From: Pontibacter sp. Tf4
GTDB taxonomy: Bacteria > Bacteroidota > Bacteroidia > Cytophagales > Hymenobacteraceae
Direction: 5' to 3'
NCBI RefSeq assembly: GCF_014212495.1
Contig: NZ_JACKZC010000002.1
Coordinates: forward strand, 186,001-250,000
DNA: 64,000 nt
The position numbers and the translations under genes were made by a program. Within the stretch, counting starts at the first letter, position 1. Every line of letters begins with the position of its first letter. Of the stretch, positions 1-8,380 are shown in pieces. Under the pieces are notes generated by a model that saw only the letters and a list, made by a program, of their open reading frames with translations, made no database searches and had not been told where the DNA came from.

Positions 1-1
1 G

Positions 2-400
2 GAAGAGATTGCCGAAGTACTGGAACTGACCACTGCTGAAGTAGTAGATACTCTTAAAATTTCAGGACGCCACGTATCTGTGGATGCTCCGTTTGTGCAG
101 GGCGAAGAAAACCGTCTGCTGGACGTACTGGAAAACGAAGATGAAGAATCACCGGACATGGGTCTGATGAACGACTCGCTTCGTAAGGAAGTACAGCGTG
201 CGCTTTCTACGCTAACTAAACGCGAAGCCGATGTAATTACCCTTTACTTTGGCCTGAATGGTGAGCACTCGCTGACGCTGGAAGAAATAGGGGAGAAATT
301 TAACCTGACCCGTGAGCGTGTACGCCAGATCAAAGAAAAAGCGATCCGTAGACTACGCCATACATCCAGAAGCAAGGCACTGAAGCCTTATTTAGGATAA
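2..400 (+). CDS. rpoD: RNA polymerase primary sigma factor RpoD, C-terminal part (5' truncated by window)
   Basis: The reading frame is open from base 2 and ends at the TAA at 398-400, so only the last ~132 residues are in the window. They cover the end of region 3 ([11 protein letters not shown]) and region 4. Region 4 carries the helix-turn-helix that contacts the -35-type element ([21 protein letters not shown]), and the chain ends in [16 protein letters not shown], the usual C-terminus of the Bacteroidetes housekeeping sigma factor. The protein directs core RNA polymerase to the TTTG/TAnnTTTG promoters seen elsewhere in this window. The gene is followed at once by an intrinsic terminator. 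An internal GTG at 80 could be mistaken for a start, but the conserved sequence runs upstream through it. Identification is firm. Confidence 0.95.
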   Translation, partial: EEIAEVLELTTAEVVDTLKISGRHVSVDAPFVQGEENRLLDVLENEDEESPDMGLMNDSLRKEVQRALSTLTKREADVITLYFGLNGEHSLTLEEIGEKFNLTRERVRQIKEKAIRRLRHTSRSKALKPYLG

Positions 401-419
401 GCATTAAGATTTATGTTGC

Positions 420-457
420 AAAAGCCTTGGTTAAAAGCCAGGGCTTTTGTCGTTTTT
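420..457 (+). terminator. Rho-independent terminator after rpoD
   Basis: AAAAGCCTTGG (420-430) pairs with CCAGGGCTTTT (438-448), 11 positions with one G-T wobble, around a 7-nt loop. A T-rich tail (TTTTGTCGTTTTT) follows. Confidence 0.85.
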
Positions 458-550
458 AACCGGCTGTCTGCCTATTTCAGTTTGCTCAATGCGGGCAAAG
501 GAGCAGAATTTTTAGTATACTTGCATCCAAAATAAATTGCACCCGATTTC

Positions 551-1489
551 ATGGAAATAGAACGAGTAAAATGCCTTATCATCGGTTCCGGCCCTGCTGG
601 TTATACCGCAGCTATATATGCTTCCAGAGCCGGACTTAAACCTGTACTGTACCAGGGCCTGCAGCCGGGCGGTCAGCTGACTATAACAAATGATGTAGAG
701 AATTACCCAGGCTACCCGGACGGAGTGAAAGGTCCGGAAATGATGGAAGACTTTAAGAAGCAGGCCGAGCGCTTTGGTACCGATGTACGTTATGGTATCG
801 CCACAGCTGTAGATTTTTCCGGCCAGCCGCATAAAGTAACGATTGACGACCAGAAAGTAATTGAAGCTGATACAGTGATCATTTCGACCGGCGCCTCCGC
901 AAAATGGCTGGGTCTGGAGTCGGAAGCGAAACTGAATGGTAACGGTGTGAGCGCCTGCGCCGTGTGCGATGGCTTTTTCTACCGTGGGCAGGATGTGGCT
1001 ATAGTTGGTGCCGGCGATACGGCTGCCGAGGAAGCAACTTACCTGGCAAACCTGTGCAAAAAAGTATACATGATCGTACGCCGCGAGGAAATGCGTGCCT
1101 CTATTATTATGCAGGAGCGGGTAAAGAAGACTCCGAACATCGAGATACTATGGAACTCTGTAACTGATGAGATCCTGGGTGATGATGTGGTGAACGGTGT
1201 GCGCGTAAAGAATGTGCTGACAAACGAAACAAGAGAGATTCCGGTAAGCGGTTTCTTCGTAGCGATCGGGCACAAGCCAAACTCCGACATCTTTGCTGAT
1301 TACCTGAACTTAGATGAGAACGGTTATATCCGTACCATTCCGGGTACATCCAAAACAAATATAGATGGCGTGTTTGCCTGCGGCGACGTGCAGGATTATA
1401 CCTATCGACAGGCTGTTACGGCAGCAGGTTCAGGGTGTATGGCAGCGCTGGATGCAGAGCGTTACCTGGCAGCCAACAATTTGCATTAA
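551..1489 (+). CDS. trxB: Thioredoxin-disulfide reductase TrxB
   Basis: This cytoplasmic flavoprotein transfers electrons from NADPH through FAD to thioredoxin. At 312 residues it has the normal length for the low-Mr bacterial enzyme. Visible landmarks are the FAD-binding GSGPAG near residues 12-17, the redox-active CAVC (Cys136/Cys139) followed by DG, the NADPH-binding GAGDTAAEE near 153-161, and the C-terminal GDVQDYTYRQAVTAAGSG that contacts FAD. The ATG at 551 is the only sensible start before the FAD motif. It stands alone between the rpoD terminator and the M23 peptidase gene. A TATACTTG sequence upstream (~515) is a near match to the Bacteroidetes -7 element, but I cannot place a -33 element with it. 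Confidence 0.96.
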   Translation: MEIERVKCLIIGSGPAGYTAAIYASRAGLKPVLYQGLQPGGQLTITNDVENYPGYPDGVKGPEMMEDFKKQAERFGTDVRYGIATAVDFSGQPHKVTIDDQKVIEADTVIISTGASAKWLGLESEAKLNGNGVSACAVCDGFFYRGQDVAIVGAGDTAAEEATYLANLCKKVYMIVRREEMRASIIMQERVKKTPNIEILWNSVTDEILGDDVVNGVRVKNVLTNETREIPVSGFFVAIGHKPNSDIFADYLNLDENGYIRTIPGTSKTNIDGVFACGDVQDYTYRQAVTAAGSGCMAALDAERYLAANNLH

Positions 1490-1626
1490 TTTCTGACCTG
1501 TAGCACCGGCGCTTTGCACTTTATTTTAAGTAGTAGTGTTGAGGTGTTTACAATAAAATTGACTTTGCTATAGTTAGAGTAAGCGGAATACGCCCTTACA
1601 AACAATACAAAGCCTACGTTTAAACG

Positions 1627-2673
1627 ATGCCAAAGTTAAAAAGCCCCTTAGCAGTTGTGCTTTTCTTTTTATGTTACTTGTGTTTTTCGCAGGGAGCAAT
1701 TGCACAAAAGAAAGGTAAAGACCTGTTTAAGGTAAAGTCGCCCAAAATACAGTACGTTCGCCCTGACACCACCATACTTATCCAGTACGATGAGTTTGAT
1801 GACGAAAATTCGGATGCTGGTAAGTCTATCAATTTCAGCCCGAAAAAGGAACTGTCTATCGTTAGCGAAGACACAACAGAGCTGGACCTGGGCGAGCAGC
1901 ATATTGTGGAAGTATCAGATGAGGTACTGATCGATTCTTCGTGGATCAAAATAGCAGGGTATTATGCCATCTGGGATACGCGTAATATAAATCCGTACCG
2001 CATGGATGGGCGTCAACTGAAAGATTCGGTGAATGTGCAGTTGTACGACCCGAAAGCTGACCGCAACTATAAGATGCCCCTGGAGAAAACTCCTGTAACC
2101 AGCCGCTTTGGCGGAAGATGGGGAAGACTGCATGCCGGTACTGATATTGACCTGGATACCGGCGATAGTATTTACGCTGCTTTTGATGGGGTGGTGCGTA
2201 TTAATAAATGGGACGGCAGTGGGTATGGTAACTACATTGTATTGCGCCACTATAACGGACTCGAAACCCTTTATGGCCACATGAGCAAAGCCATCGCACC
2301 GGTCGGTAAGTTTGTGAAAGCGGGCGAAGTAATTGGTTTAGGAGGAAGCACAGGCCGTAGCTCCGGGCCACACCTGCATTACGAGGTTCGTTACCAGGGC
2401 AACCCGCTTAACCCTGAACATTTTTATGACTTTCCGGATTACCTGTTGAAAGGCCAGAACTTCGTCATTACCTCAGCGCTCTTTAATTATTATAATAACT
2501 ATAAGTCCAGCTCGTCCCGCGGACGCAGCTCTTATTACCATACTGTTCGTAAGGGCGACACACTTTCAGGCATTGCCAAAAGATATGGCGTAACTGCCAC
2601 CCAGATTGCAAAGCTGAATGGGATGAGCACCCGAACCACACTTAGAGTTGGACGTAAGTTACGAGTTAAATAA
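1627..2673 (+). CDS. M23 family metallopeptidase with C-terminal LysM domain
   Basis: This is probably a periplasmic or envelope-bound peptidoglycan endopeptidase of the lysostaphin/LytM family. A cleavable signal peptide (residues ~1-26, ending GAIAQ) is followed by a low-complexity stretch. The M23 domain at ~155-265 carries the zinc ligands HAGTD (His169, Asp173) and HLH (His249/His251) plus YGHMSK. A linker rich in Ser/Arg/Tyr leads to a LysM domain at ~305-348 (TVRKGDTLSGIAKRYGV), which binds glycan. All zinc ligands are present, so the domain looks active rather than degenerate. The stop is only 12 nt before bshB1, so the two are likely cotranscribed, although no functional link is obvious. 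Confidence 0.9.
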   Translation: MPKLKSPLAVVLFFLCYLCFSQGAIAQKKGKDLFKVKSPKIQYVRPDTTILIQYDEFDDENSDAGKSINFSPKKELSIVSEDTTELDLGEQHIVEVSDEVLIDSSWIKIAGYYAIWDTRNINPYRMDGRQLKDSVNVQLYDPKADRNYKMPLEKTPVTSRFGGRWGRLHAGTDIDLDTGDSIYAAFDGVVRINKWDGSGYGNYIVLRHYNGLETLYGHMSKAIAPVGKFVKAGEVIGLGGSTGRSSGPHLHYEVRYQGNPLNPEHFYDFPDYLLKGQNFVITSALFNYYNNYKSSSSRGRSSYYHTVRKGDTLSGIAKRYGVTATQIAKLNGMSTRTTLRVGRKLRVK

Positions 2674-2685
2674 CCTGATCAACCT

Positions 2686-3405
2686 ATGAAATTAGATATA
2701 CTTGCTTTTGCTTCGCACCCCGATGATGCTGAACTTGGCTGTGCCGGAACTATAGTTGCGCACATTGCCGCCGGTAAAAAAGCAGGTATAGTTGACCTGA
2801 CAAGAGGCGAACTTGGCACCCGCGGAACACCGGAAACACGCGCTGCCGAAGCAGCAGCCGCATCCGAAATTCTGGGTTTAAGTATTCGTGAGAACCTTGG
2901 TTTTGCTGATGGCTTTTTTGTGAACGATAAAGCACATCAACTAAAAGTAGTAGAGAAGATCCGACAGTATAAGCCTGAACTGGTGCTGATGAACGCGATC
3001 CATGACCGCCATCCGGACCATGGCAAAGGGTCGCAGCTGGTGTCGGAAGCCTGCTTTCTGGCTGGCCTTAAGATGATCGAAACCTTTGGCCCGGAAGGAG
3101 AGCAGCAGGAAGCCTGGCGACCAAAGGCCGTTTACCATTTTATTCAGGACCGTTACATAAAGCCGGATGTGGTTGTAGATATTACGCCGTACTGGGAGAA
3201 GAAACTGGAAAGCATACGCGCTTTTAAATCGCAGTTCTACAACCCCGAGGATACATCACAAAATACTTACATCTCCTCGCCCGAATTTATGGAGTTTATT
3301 GAAGCCCGCGCCAAAGAATATGGCCATGCCATTGGGGTAACGTACGGCGAAGGTTTTACAGTGGAACGCCTGATCGGTGTAAAGAATCTTTTTGATCTCC
3401 TATAG
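2686..3405 (+). CDS. bshB1: Bacillithiol biosynthesis deacetylase BshB1
   Basis: A zinc-dependent LmbE/PIG-L family hydrolase that deacetylates GlcNAc-malate to GlcN-malate, the second step of bacillithiol synthesis. The N-terminal SHPDDAELG (His11, Asp13, Asp14) and the later HDRHPDHGKGS supply the metal and catalytic residues. The 239-residue length fits BshB1, the form common in Bacteroidetes. It follows the M23 peptidase gene by 12 nt. The gene ends in CTATAG, so the stop codon lies inside a copy of the window-wide palindrome. Other bsh genes are not in this window. Confidence 0.93.
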   Translation: MKLDILAFASHPDDAELGCAGTIVAHIAAGKKAGIVDLTRGELGTRGTPETRAAEAAAASEILGLSIRENLGFADGFFVNDKAHQLKVVEKIRQYKPELVLMNAIHDRHPDHGKGSQLVSEACFLAGLKMIETFGPEGEQQEAWRPKAVYHFIQDRYIKPDVVVDITPYWEKKLESIRAFKSQFYNPEDTSQNTYISSPEFMEFIEARAKEYGHAIGVTYGEGFTVERLIGVKNLFDLL

Positions 3406-3473
3406 TTTGCAGGATAATTATTAAAGTATAAAGGCCAAACTATAGCAATAGGGCATAATACATACTTAACTAT

Positions 3474-3513
3474 AAAAAAGAAGGGCGCCACAACTGTAGC
3501 GCCCTTCTTTTTT
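3474..3513. terminator. Bidirectional terminator between bshB1 and accC
   Basis: A 15-bp perfect stem: A6 then GAAGGGCGC (3474-3488) pairs with GCGCCCTTC then T6 (3499-3513), around a 10-nt loop. The A-tract and T-tract make it work for the convergent genes on both strands. Confidence 0.92.
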
Positions 3514-3527
3514 CAGTTTCTTTATAG

Positions 3528-5027
3528 TTAGGTTCTGTTCTTTCGCCAGTTAGATTGCGGTACAGTTGCAGTAGCAGTTCCGGCTTCAGCTATAGTTGGT
3601 TTTTGCTTCTGCAGCAGCATGGCAGCCAAGGCTACAGCTATAGTTTCTTCTGCTTCCGATGATGCTGGCTTCAGAGCTTCCGGGGTGAAGTAACGCTCGA
3701 TGAATTTGGTATCGAAGTTACCGCTCACAAACGCTTCGTGTTGCAGCACGTAGGCACCGAAAGGCAGTGTTGTCTCGATTCCGGTTATCTGGTATTCAGC
3801 TATGGCGCGCAGCATCTTTTCAATGGCTTCCTGTCGGTCTTTGCCAAAGGTAACCAGTTTGGCAATCATCGGGTCGTAATAGATCGGAATGTCCATGCCC
3901 TGCTCAAAACCATCGTCTACCCGTACACCCAATCCCTGCGGACGCTTGTAAGTTTCCAGTTTTCCGATGTCTGGCAGGAAATTGTTGGCCGGGTCTTCGG
4001 CATACACGCGTAGTTCCAGGGCATGCCCGTTTATAGTTAAGTCCTCCTGACGGAAACTTAATGCCTTACCTTCTGCAATCTGTATCTGCTCGCGTACCAG
4101 GTCCAGGCCTGTGATCTGTTCTGTTACCGGGTGCTCTACCTGCAGACGGGTGTTCATTTCCAGGAAGTAAAAGTTCAGGTTCTCATCCACCAGAAATTCT
4201 ACCGTACCAGCCCCAACGTAATCACAGGCTTTGGCTACATTTACGGCGCAACGTCCCATTTCTTCACGCAGTCCGGGCGTAAGCACTGCCGATGGCGCTT
4301 CTTCGATCACTTTCTGATGACGGCGCTGGATAGAGCACTCCCTTTCAAATAAGTGAACAATGTTGCCATGCGTATCACCTAATACCTGTATCTCGATGTG
4401 GCGTGGTGAGCCAATGTATTTCTCAATAAAAACGGAGCCATCGCCAAAAGCTGATGTAGCCTCGCTTACAGCTAACTGCATCTGCTCTTCGAAAACCTCC
4501 ACGCTATCCACTACACGCATACCCTTACCGCCGCCGCCAGCGCTGGCCTTGATCAGGATAGGGAAACCGATGTTCTGGGCAATCTTTTTCGCTTCTTCTA
4601 CATCGGTAATGGCGTACTCGGTGCCGGGCACCATCGGGATGTTATAGTTGGCAACTGCTGCTTTGGCGGCCAGTTTGCTTCCCATCAGTTCAATGGCTGC
4701 CGGGGATGGGCCGATAAAAATAATTCCAGCCTCTTCCACCGCTTTGGCAAAACCGGCATTCTCAGACAGGAAACCATAACCCGGGTGTATCGCATCTACA
4801 TTCAGTTTTTTGCAGACATCAATAATTACATCGCCGCGCAAGTACGATTCGTTAGATTTTGGCCCGCCTACGCAAACAGCTTCGTCGGCAAAACGTACAT
4901 GCAGTGCGTTTCGGTCTGCTTCGCTGTAAACAGCTACGGTTTTAATGCCCATTTCTTTAGCTGTCCGCATTACGCGCAGGGCAATTTCGCCACGGTTGGC
5001 AACTAATAGCTTATTTATTTTTCTCAT
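3528..5027 (-). CDS. accC: Biotin carboxylase subunit of an acyl-CoA carboxylase (AccC type)
   Basis: Carboxylates the biotin of a carrier protein using ATP and bicarbonate, feeding acetyl-CoA or propionyl-CoA carboxylase. The N-terminal NKLLVANRGEIALRVMRTAKE is the standard start of the biotin carboxylase fold. The glycine-rich ATP-grasp loop (KASAGGGGKGMRVV) is near residue 160, and EMNTRLQVEHPVTE near 290 holds the catalytic region. The family core is about 445-450 residues. Here 499 are present, with an Ala/Thr-rich extension of ~45 residues ending in WRKNRT. No accB or carboxyltransferase gene adjoins it, so whether it serves acetyl-CoA or propionyl-CoA carboxylase cannot be settled here. 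Confidence 0.9.
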   Translation of the reverse strand: MRKINKLLVANRGEIALRVMRTAKEMGIKTVAVYSEADRNALHVRFADEAVCVGGPKSNESYLRGDVIIDVCKKLNVDAIHPGYGFLSENAGFAKAVEEAGIIFIGPSPAAIELMGSKLAAKAAVANYNIPMVPGTEYAITDVEEAKKIAQNIGFPILIKASAGGGGKGMRVVDSVEVFEEQMQLAVSEATSAFGDGSVFIEKYIGSPRHIEIQVLGDTHGNIVHLFERECSIQRRHQKVIEEAPSAVLTPGLREEMGRCAVNVAKACDYVGAGTVEFLVDENLNFYFLEMNTRLQVEHPVTEQITGLDLVREQIQIAEGKALSFRQEDLTINGHALELRVYAEDPANNFLPDIGKLETYKRPQGLGVRVDDGFEQGMDIPIYYDPMIAKLVTFGKDRQEAIEKMLRAIAEYQITGIETTLPFGAYVLQHEAFVSGNFDTKFIERYFTPEALKPASSEAEETIAVALAAMLLQKQKPTIAEAGTATATVPQSNWRKNRT

Positions 5028-5123
5028 GCCGGAGCTTTACTTTTTCAGAGTTCAAAGAAACGGCTTTGGCACCAAACATAAAAGCTGAATATAGAAAAAA
5101 GACTTTGCCAGCAAAGGATTAGA

Positions 5124-5154
5124 TTGTAATTGACAGCTTAAAAAGTTAAATTTG
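5124..5154 (+). promoter_or_regulatory. Bacteroidetes promoter upstream of the alpha-oxoamine synthase gene
   Basis: TTG at 5124-5126, then 20 nt, then TAAATTTG at 5147-5154, matching the TTG / TAnnTTTG consensus. The start at 5237 would have a ~75-nt 5' UTR. Confidence 0.6.
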
Positions 5155-5236
5155 CGCAACTTTATGCAAGAATTCGTATGAATGCATATTAAGTGCTTTA
5201 AGACAGAAATATCCCGATAACTTAATTATTACGAAA

Positions 5237-6475
5237 GTGGATTTATTTGAAAAACTGAAGACCAACAGAGGTCCGTTAGGTAGCCACTCACATTATGCGC
5301 ATGGTTACTTTACTTTTCCTAAACTGGAAGGGGAGATTGCTCCACGCATGAAGTTCAGGGGCAAAGAGGTACTTACCTGGAGCCTGAATAACTACCTGGG
5401 CCTGGCAAACCACCCGGAAGTTCGCAAAGCTGATGCTGAGGCGGCTGCAGAGTGGGGCATGGCTTACCCGATGGGTGCCCGTATTATGTCGGGTAACTCC
5501 AACTACCACGAGAAACTGGAAGCAGAACTGGCTGAGTTTGTTCAGAAGCCGGATGCCCTGCTTTTAAACTTCGGTTATCAGGGTGTTGTGTCTATTATTG
5601 ATGCACTGGTCGACCGCCACGACGTTATCGTTTATGATGCTGAGTCGCATGCCTGCATTATTGATGGCCTGCGTCTGCACCAGGGCAAGCGCTTTGTGTA
5701 TGCCCACAACGACATGGTTAGCCTGGAGAAACAGTTAGAGCGTGCCACACGCTGGGCTGAGAACACAGGCGGCGCTATCCTGGTGATCACGGAAGGTGTA
5801 TTCGGGATGTCTGGTAACCTGGGTAGCCTGGATAAAGTGGTAGCCCTGAAAGAGAAATTCAACTTCCGCCTGTTTGTAGACGATGCACATGGCTTCGGAA
5901 CAATGGGTAAAACAGGTGCCGGTACAGGCGAGCATTTAGGCTGCCAGGATGGTATTGATGTTTACTTCTCTACGTTTGCCAAATCTATGGCCAGCATTGG
6001 TGCGTTTGTAGCCGCCGATGAGCAGGTGGTAGAATACCTGCGCTACAACATGCGTTCACAGATCTTCGCCAAATCGTTGCCAATGCCACTGGTAATTGGT
6101 GCCCTGAAGCGTTTGGAATTGCTGCGCACAAAGCCAGAACTGAAAGAGCAACTATGGACAGTAGTAGATGCCCTGCAGGCTGGTCTGCGTGAAAAAGGCT
6201 TCAACATCGGTACAACTACGTCGCCGGTAACGCCTGTATTCCTGAACGGGCAGATTCCGGATGCGACACAGCTTACACTGGACCTGCGCGAGAACTATAA
6301 CATCTTCTGCTCTATAGTTGTGTATCCGGTAGTACCGAAAGATGTGATCATGTTACGTCTTATCCCTACTGCTGCGCACACGCTGGAGGATGTGAAAGAG
6401 ACGATCGACGCGTTTGAGAAAATTGCACAAAAATTGGACAAAGGCTTGTACTCCAAGTCTCCGGTTACTGCGTAG
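5237..6475 (+). CDS. Alpha-oxoamine synthase family PLP enzyme (serine palmitoyltransferase / KBL / BioF-like)
   Basis: A fold-type I PLP enzyme that condenses an amino acid with an acyl-CoA. The family gives the reaction class, but the sequence does not fix the substrate. Motifs in order: SLNNYLGLANHP near 50, the GARIMSGNSNYHEKLE substrate region, DAESHACIIDG, the cofactor-binding DDAHGFG near 215, and the Schiff-base lysine in STFAKSMASIGAF near 250. It starts with GTG at 5237 because no in-frame ATG precedes the conserved sequence. Sphingolipid synthesis (serine palmitoyltransferase role) is plausible in this phylum, but the sequence differs from classical Spt. Aminoketobutyrate ligase or AONS are alternatives. 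The histone-like gene follows after a 106-nt gap. Confidence 0.75.
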   Translation: MDLFEKLKTNRGPLGSHSHYAHGYFTFPKLEGEIAPRMKFRGKEVLTWSLNNYLGLANHPEVRKADAEAAAEWGMAYPMGARIMSGNSNYHEKLEAELAEFVQKPDALLLNFGYQGVVSIIDALVDRHDVIVYDAESHACIIDGLRLHQGKRFVYAHNDMVSLEKQLERATRWAENTGGAILVITEGVFGMSGNLGSLDKVVALKEKFNFRLFVDDAHGFGTMGKTGAGTGEHLGCQDGIDVYFSTFAKSMASIGAFVAADEQVVEYLRYNMRSQIFAKSLPMPLVIGALKRLELLRTKPELKEQLWTVVDALQAGLREKGFNIGTTTSPVTPVFLNGQIPDATQLTLDLRENYNIFCSIVVYPVVPKDVIMLRLIPTAAHTLEDVKETIDAFEKIAQKLDKGLYSKSPVTA

Positions 6476-6581
6476 TTTGCTCTAAAGGCATATATTAAAT
6501 TTCTCTAATTTTTGCATCTTATTACTAAATGTGTATATTAGAGCTATCAAACCAAATGTTTCACTATAACAAATAGCTCTA

Positions 6582-6773
6582 ATGAACAACAACTTTAGCA
6601 AACTGAGAGACCTGGTTATGTCGCTGGAAGCTGACTTCGAGAAGTTCTACGACAAAAACAACGCAGCTGCAGGTACACGTGTACGTAAAGGCATGCAGGA
6701 TCTTAAAAACATGGCGCAGGACATCCGTAAGGAAGTTCAGGACATGAAAAACAGCACTGCTGATAAAAAATAG
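6582..6773 (+). CDS. Histone H1-like small protein
   Basis: A 63-residue, highly charged protein (FSKLRDLVMSLEADFEKFYD, then a Lys/Arg/Asp-rich helix with GTRVRKGMQDLK). It matches the small Bacteroidetes proteins annotated as histone H1-like or Hc1. It is predicted to be almost all alpha-helical and probably binds DNA, but this is family inference. Unlike chlamydial Hc1 it lacks a long lysine-rich tail. It is followed directly by a strong bidirectional terminator. The upstream AT-rich stretch contains TAATTTTTG, close to but one base longer than the -7 consensus. Confidence 0.8.
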   Translation: MNNNFSKLRDLVMSLEADFEKFYDKNNAAAGTRVRKGMQDLKNMAQDIRKEVQDMKNSTADKK

Positions 6774-6795
6774 TAATCAGACAGCAACTGAAAAT

Positions 6796-6827
6796 AAAAA
6801 AGGTGACCTGAAAAGGTCACCTTTTTT
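6796..6827. terminator. Bidirectional terminator between the H1-like gene and tyrS
   Basis: A6 then GGTGACC (6796-6808) pairs perfectly with GGTCACC then T6 (6815-6827), loop TGAAAA. It serves the convergent genes on both sides. Confidence 0.93.
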
Positions 6828-6850
6828 ATTTGTAACTACTTAAACTATAG

Positions 6851-8155
6851 TTACTTAACTATAACCAGGTAGTAGTTCTTTTTGCCTTTCTGCACAACCA
6901 GGTATTTATCCTGCAACAGGTCATAGTTCAGCGCCTCATCAGGGTTCTGTACCTTCTGGCGGTTTATGCTTACGCCACCGTTCTTGATCATACGCTTCGC
7001 CTCACCCTTCGACTCGAATACCTGGCCACCTGTCAGGTCGGAGAGCAGCTCGCTTACGCTGGCAGCTTCTGCGTAGGCAGCGCTGCTAACTTCTATCTGC
7101 GGCACACCTTCGAACACAGACAGCAATATTTGCTCTTTCAGGCCTTTCAGGGTCTCTAAATCACCTTTCCCAAATAAAATTTCTGAGGCATCTACAGCAG
7201 CAATATAGTCTTCTTCGGAATGCACACGAATTGTAACATCCTTAGCTAAGGCTTTCTGTAAAACGCGCAGGTGCGGAGCCTGTTTGTGCTCTTCTGTCAA
7301 TCGTTCAATTTCATCTTGAGGGAGCAATGTATACACCTTTATCAGCTTCTCCGCTTCTTCATCCGACAGGTTAAGCCAGAACTGGTAGAACTTGTATGGC
7401 GATGTAAAGTTAGGATCCAGCCAGATGTTGCCACCTTCGGATTTGCCGAATTTAGTACCATCGGATTTGGTAACCAGCTTGCCAACCAGTGCAAAGGCTT
7501 TGCCACCATCCATACGGCGGATCAGCTCAGTACCGGTCGTGATGTTACCCCACTGATCGGAAGCACCCATCTGCAGCTTTACACCTTTGTTTTTATATAA
7601 ATGATAGAAGTCGTAGCCCTGGATCAGCTGGTAGGCAAACTCGGTGTAGGAGAGACCTTCGGCGCGGTCGCCTTCTTCATCGGCGCTGATACGCTTCTTC
7701 ACCGAATCCTTGCTCATCATGTAGTTTACCGTCAGGTGTTTGCCTACTTCACGCAGAAAACCCAGGAAGCTGAACTCCTTGAACCAGTCGTAGTTGTTAA
7801 CGATCTCGGCAGAGTTGACACCACTGTTAAAGTCAAGGAATTTTTCTAACTGTTTCCGGATGCCCTCCTGGTTGGCGCGCAGGGTTGCTTCGTCCAGCAG
7901 GTTTCGCTCCGCTGATTTTCCGGATGGGTCGCCGATCATGCCGGTGGCGCCACCAACAAGCGCTACAGGTTTGTGGCCTGCACGCTGCAGGTGCACCAGC
8001 AACATAATAGTGGCCAGGTTACCAATGTGCAGCGAGGAAGCGGTCGGGTCGAAGCCAATATAGCCGGTGGTCATGCCGCTGGCCAGTTGTTCTTCGGTAC
8101 CGGGCATGAAATCGTGGAGCATGCCTCTCCATCTCAGTTCTTCTATCAGATTCAT
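6851..8155 (-). CDS. tyrS: Tyrosine-tRNA ligase TyrS
   Basis: A class I aminoacyl-tRNA synthetase that charges tRNA-Tyr. HIGN (residues 43-46) is the HIGH signature, and KFGKS (~235-239) replaces KMSKS, as is usual for bacterial Tyr[20 protein letters not shown] and [12 protein letters not shown] are the tyrosine-binding segments. The C-terminal ~65 residues form the S4 RNA-binding domain ([14 protein letters not shown]). The length of 434 is normal. The last codons lie in a TATAGTT copy (V-I-V-K-stop). No T-box or other leader is visible upstream. Confidence 0.96.
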   Translation of the reverse strand: MNLIEELRWRGMLHDFMPGTEEQLASGMTTGYIGFDPTASSLHIGNLATIMLLVHLQRAGHKPVALVGGATGMIGDPSGKSAERNLLDEATLRANQEGIRKQLEKFLDFNSGVNSAEIVNNYDWFKEFSFLGFLREVGKHLTVNYMMSKDSVKKRISADEEGDRAEGLSYTEFAYQLIQGYDFYHLYKNKGVKLQMGASDQWGNITTGTELIRRMDGGKAFALVGKLVTKSDGTKFGKSEGGNIWLDPNFTSPYKFYQFWLNLSDEEAEKLIKVYTLLPQDEIERLTEEHKQAPHLRVLQKALAKDVTIRVHSEEDYIAAVDASEILFGKGDLETLKGLKEQILLSVFEGVPQIEVSSAAYAEAASVSELLSDLTGGQVFESKGEAKRMIKNGGVSINRQKVQNPDEALNYDLLQDKYLVVQKGKKNYYLVIVK

Positions 8156-8180
8156 CTATATCGTCATCTTCAGTTTGCGG

Positions 8181-8188
8181 CAAATATA
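8181..8188 (-). promoter_or_regulatory. -7 element of the tyrS promoter
   Basis: CAAATATA on the plus strand reads TATATTTG on the minus strand (TAnnTTTG), ~26 nt before the tyrS ATG. No clear -33 TTG is seen. Confidence 0.5.
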
Positions 8189-8297
8189 AAAAAGAGTTGG
8201 CAGTAAATTGCCTGTATAGTTGCCATAGTTGCAGCCCGGCACCTGGCCCGCTGTAAAATACACAGTTTCGGGTATGGGTTCTGAATAGGGTAAATAC

Positions 8298-8305
8298 TAT
8301 ATTTG
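8298..8305 (+). promoter_or_regulatory. -7 element upstream of the four-unit secreted protein
   Basis: TATATTTG matches TAnnTTTG, ~75 nt before the ATG at 8381. The expected -33 TTG is not obvious. Confidence 0.45.
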
Positions 8306-8380
8306 TATCATCTAATATTCTGAGTAGTAATTAGTAGAGGCTGGCTTTGGCCGCATCATTCATTCTTTAATCTATAGTTT

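Noticed and set aside
5237..6475. Naming the alpha-oxoamine synthase as BioF, KBL or Spt
   Set aside because: The shared fold motifs do not decide between them, and no biotin, threonine-degradation or sphingolipid gene adjoins it.
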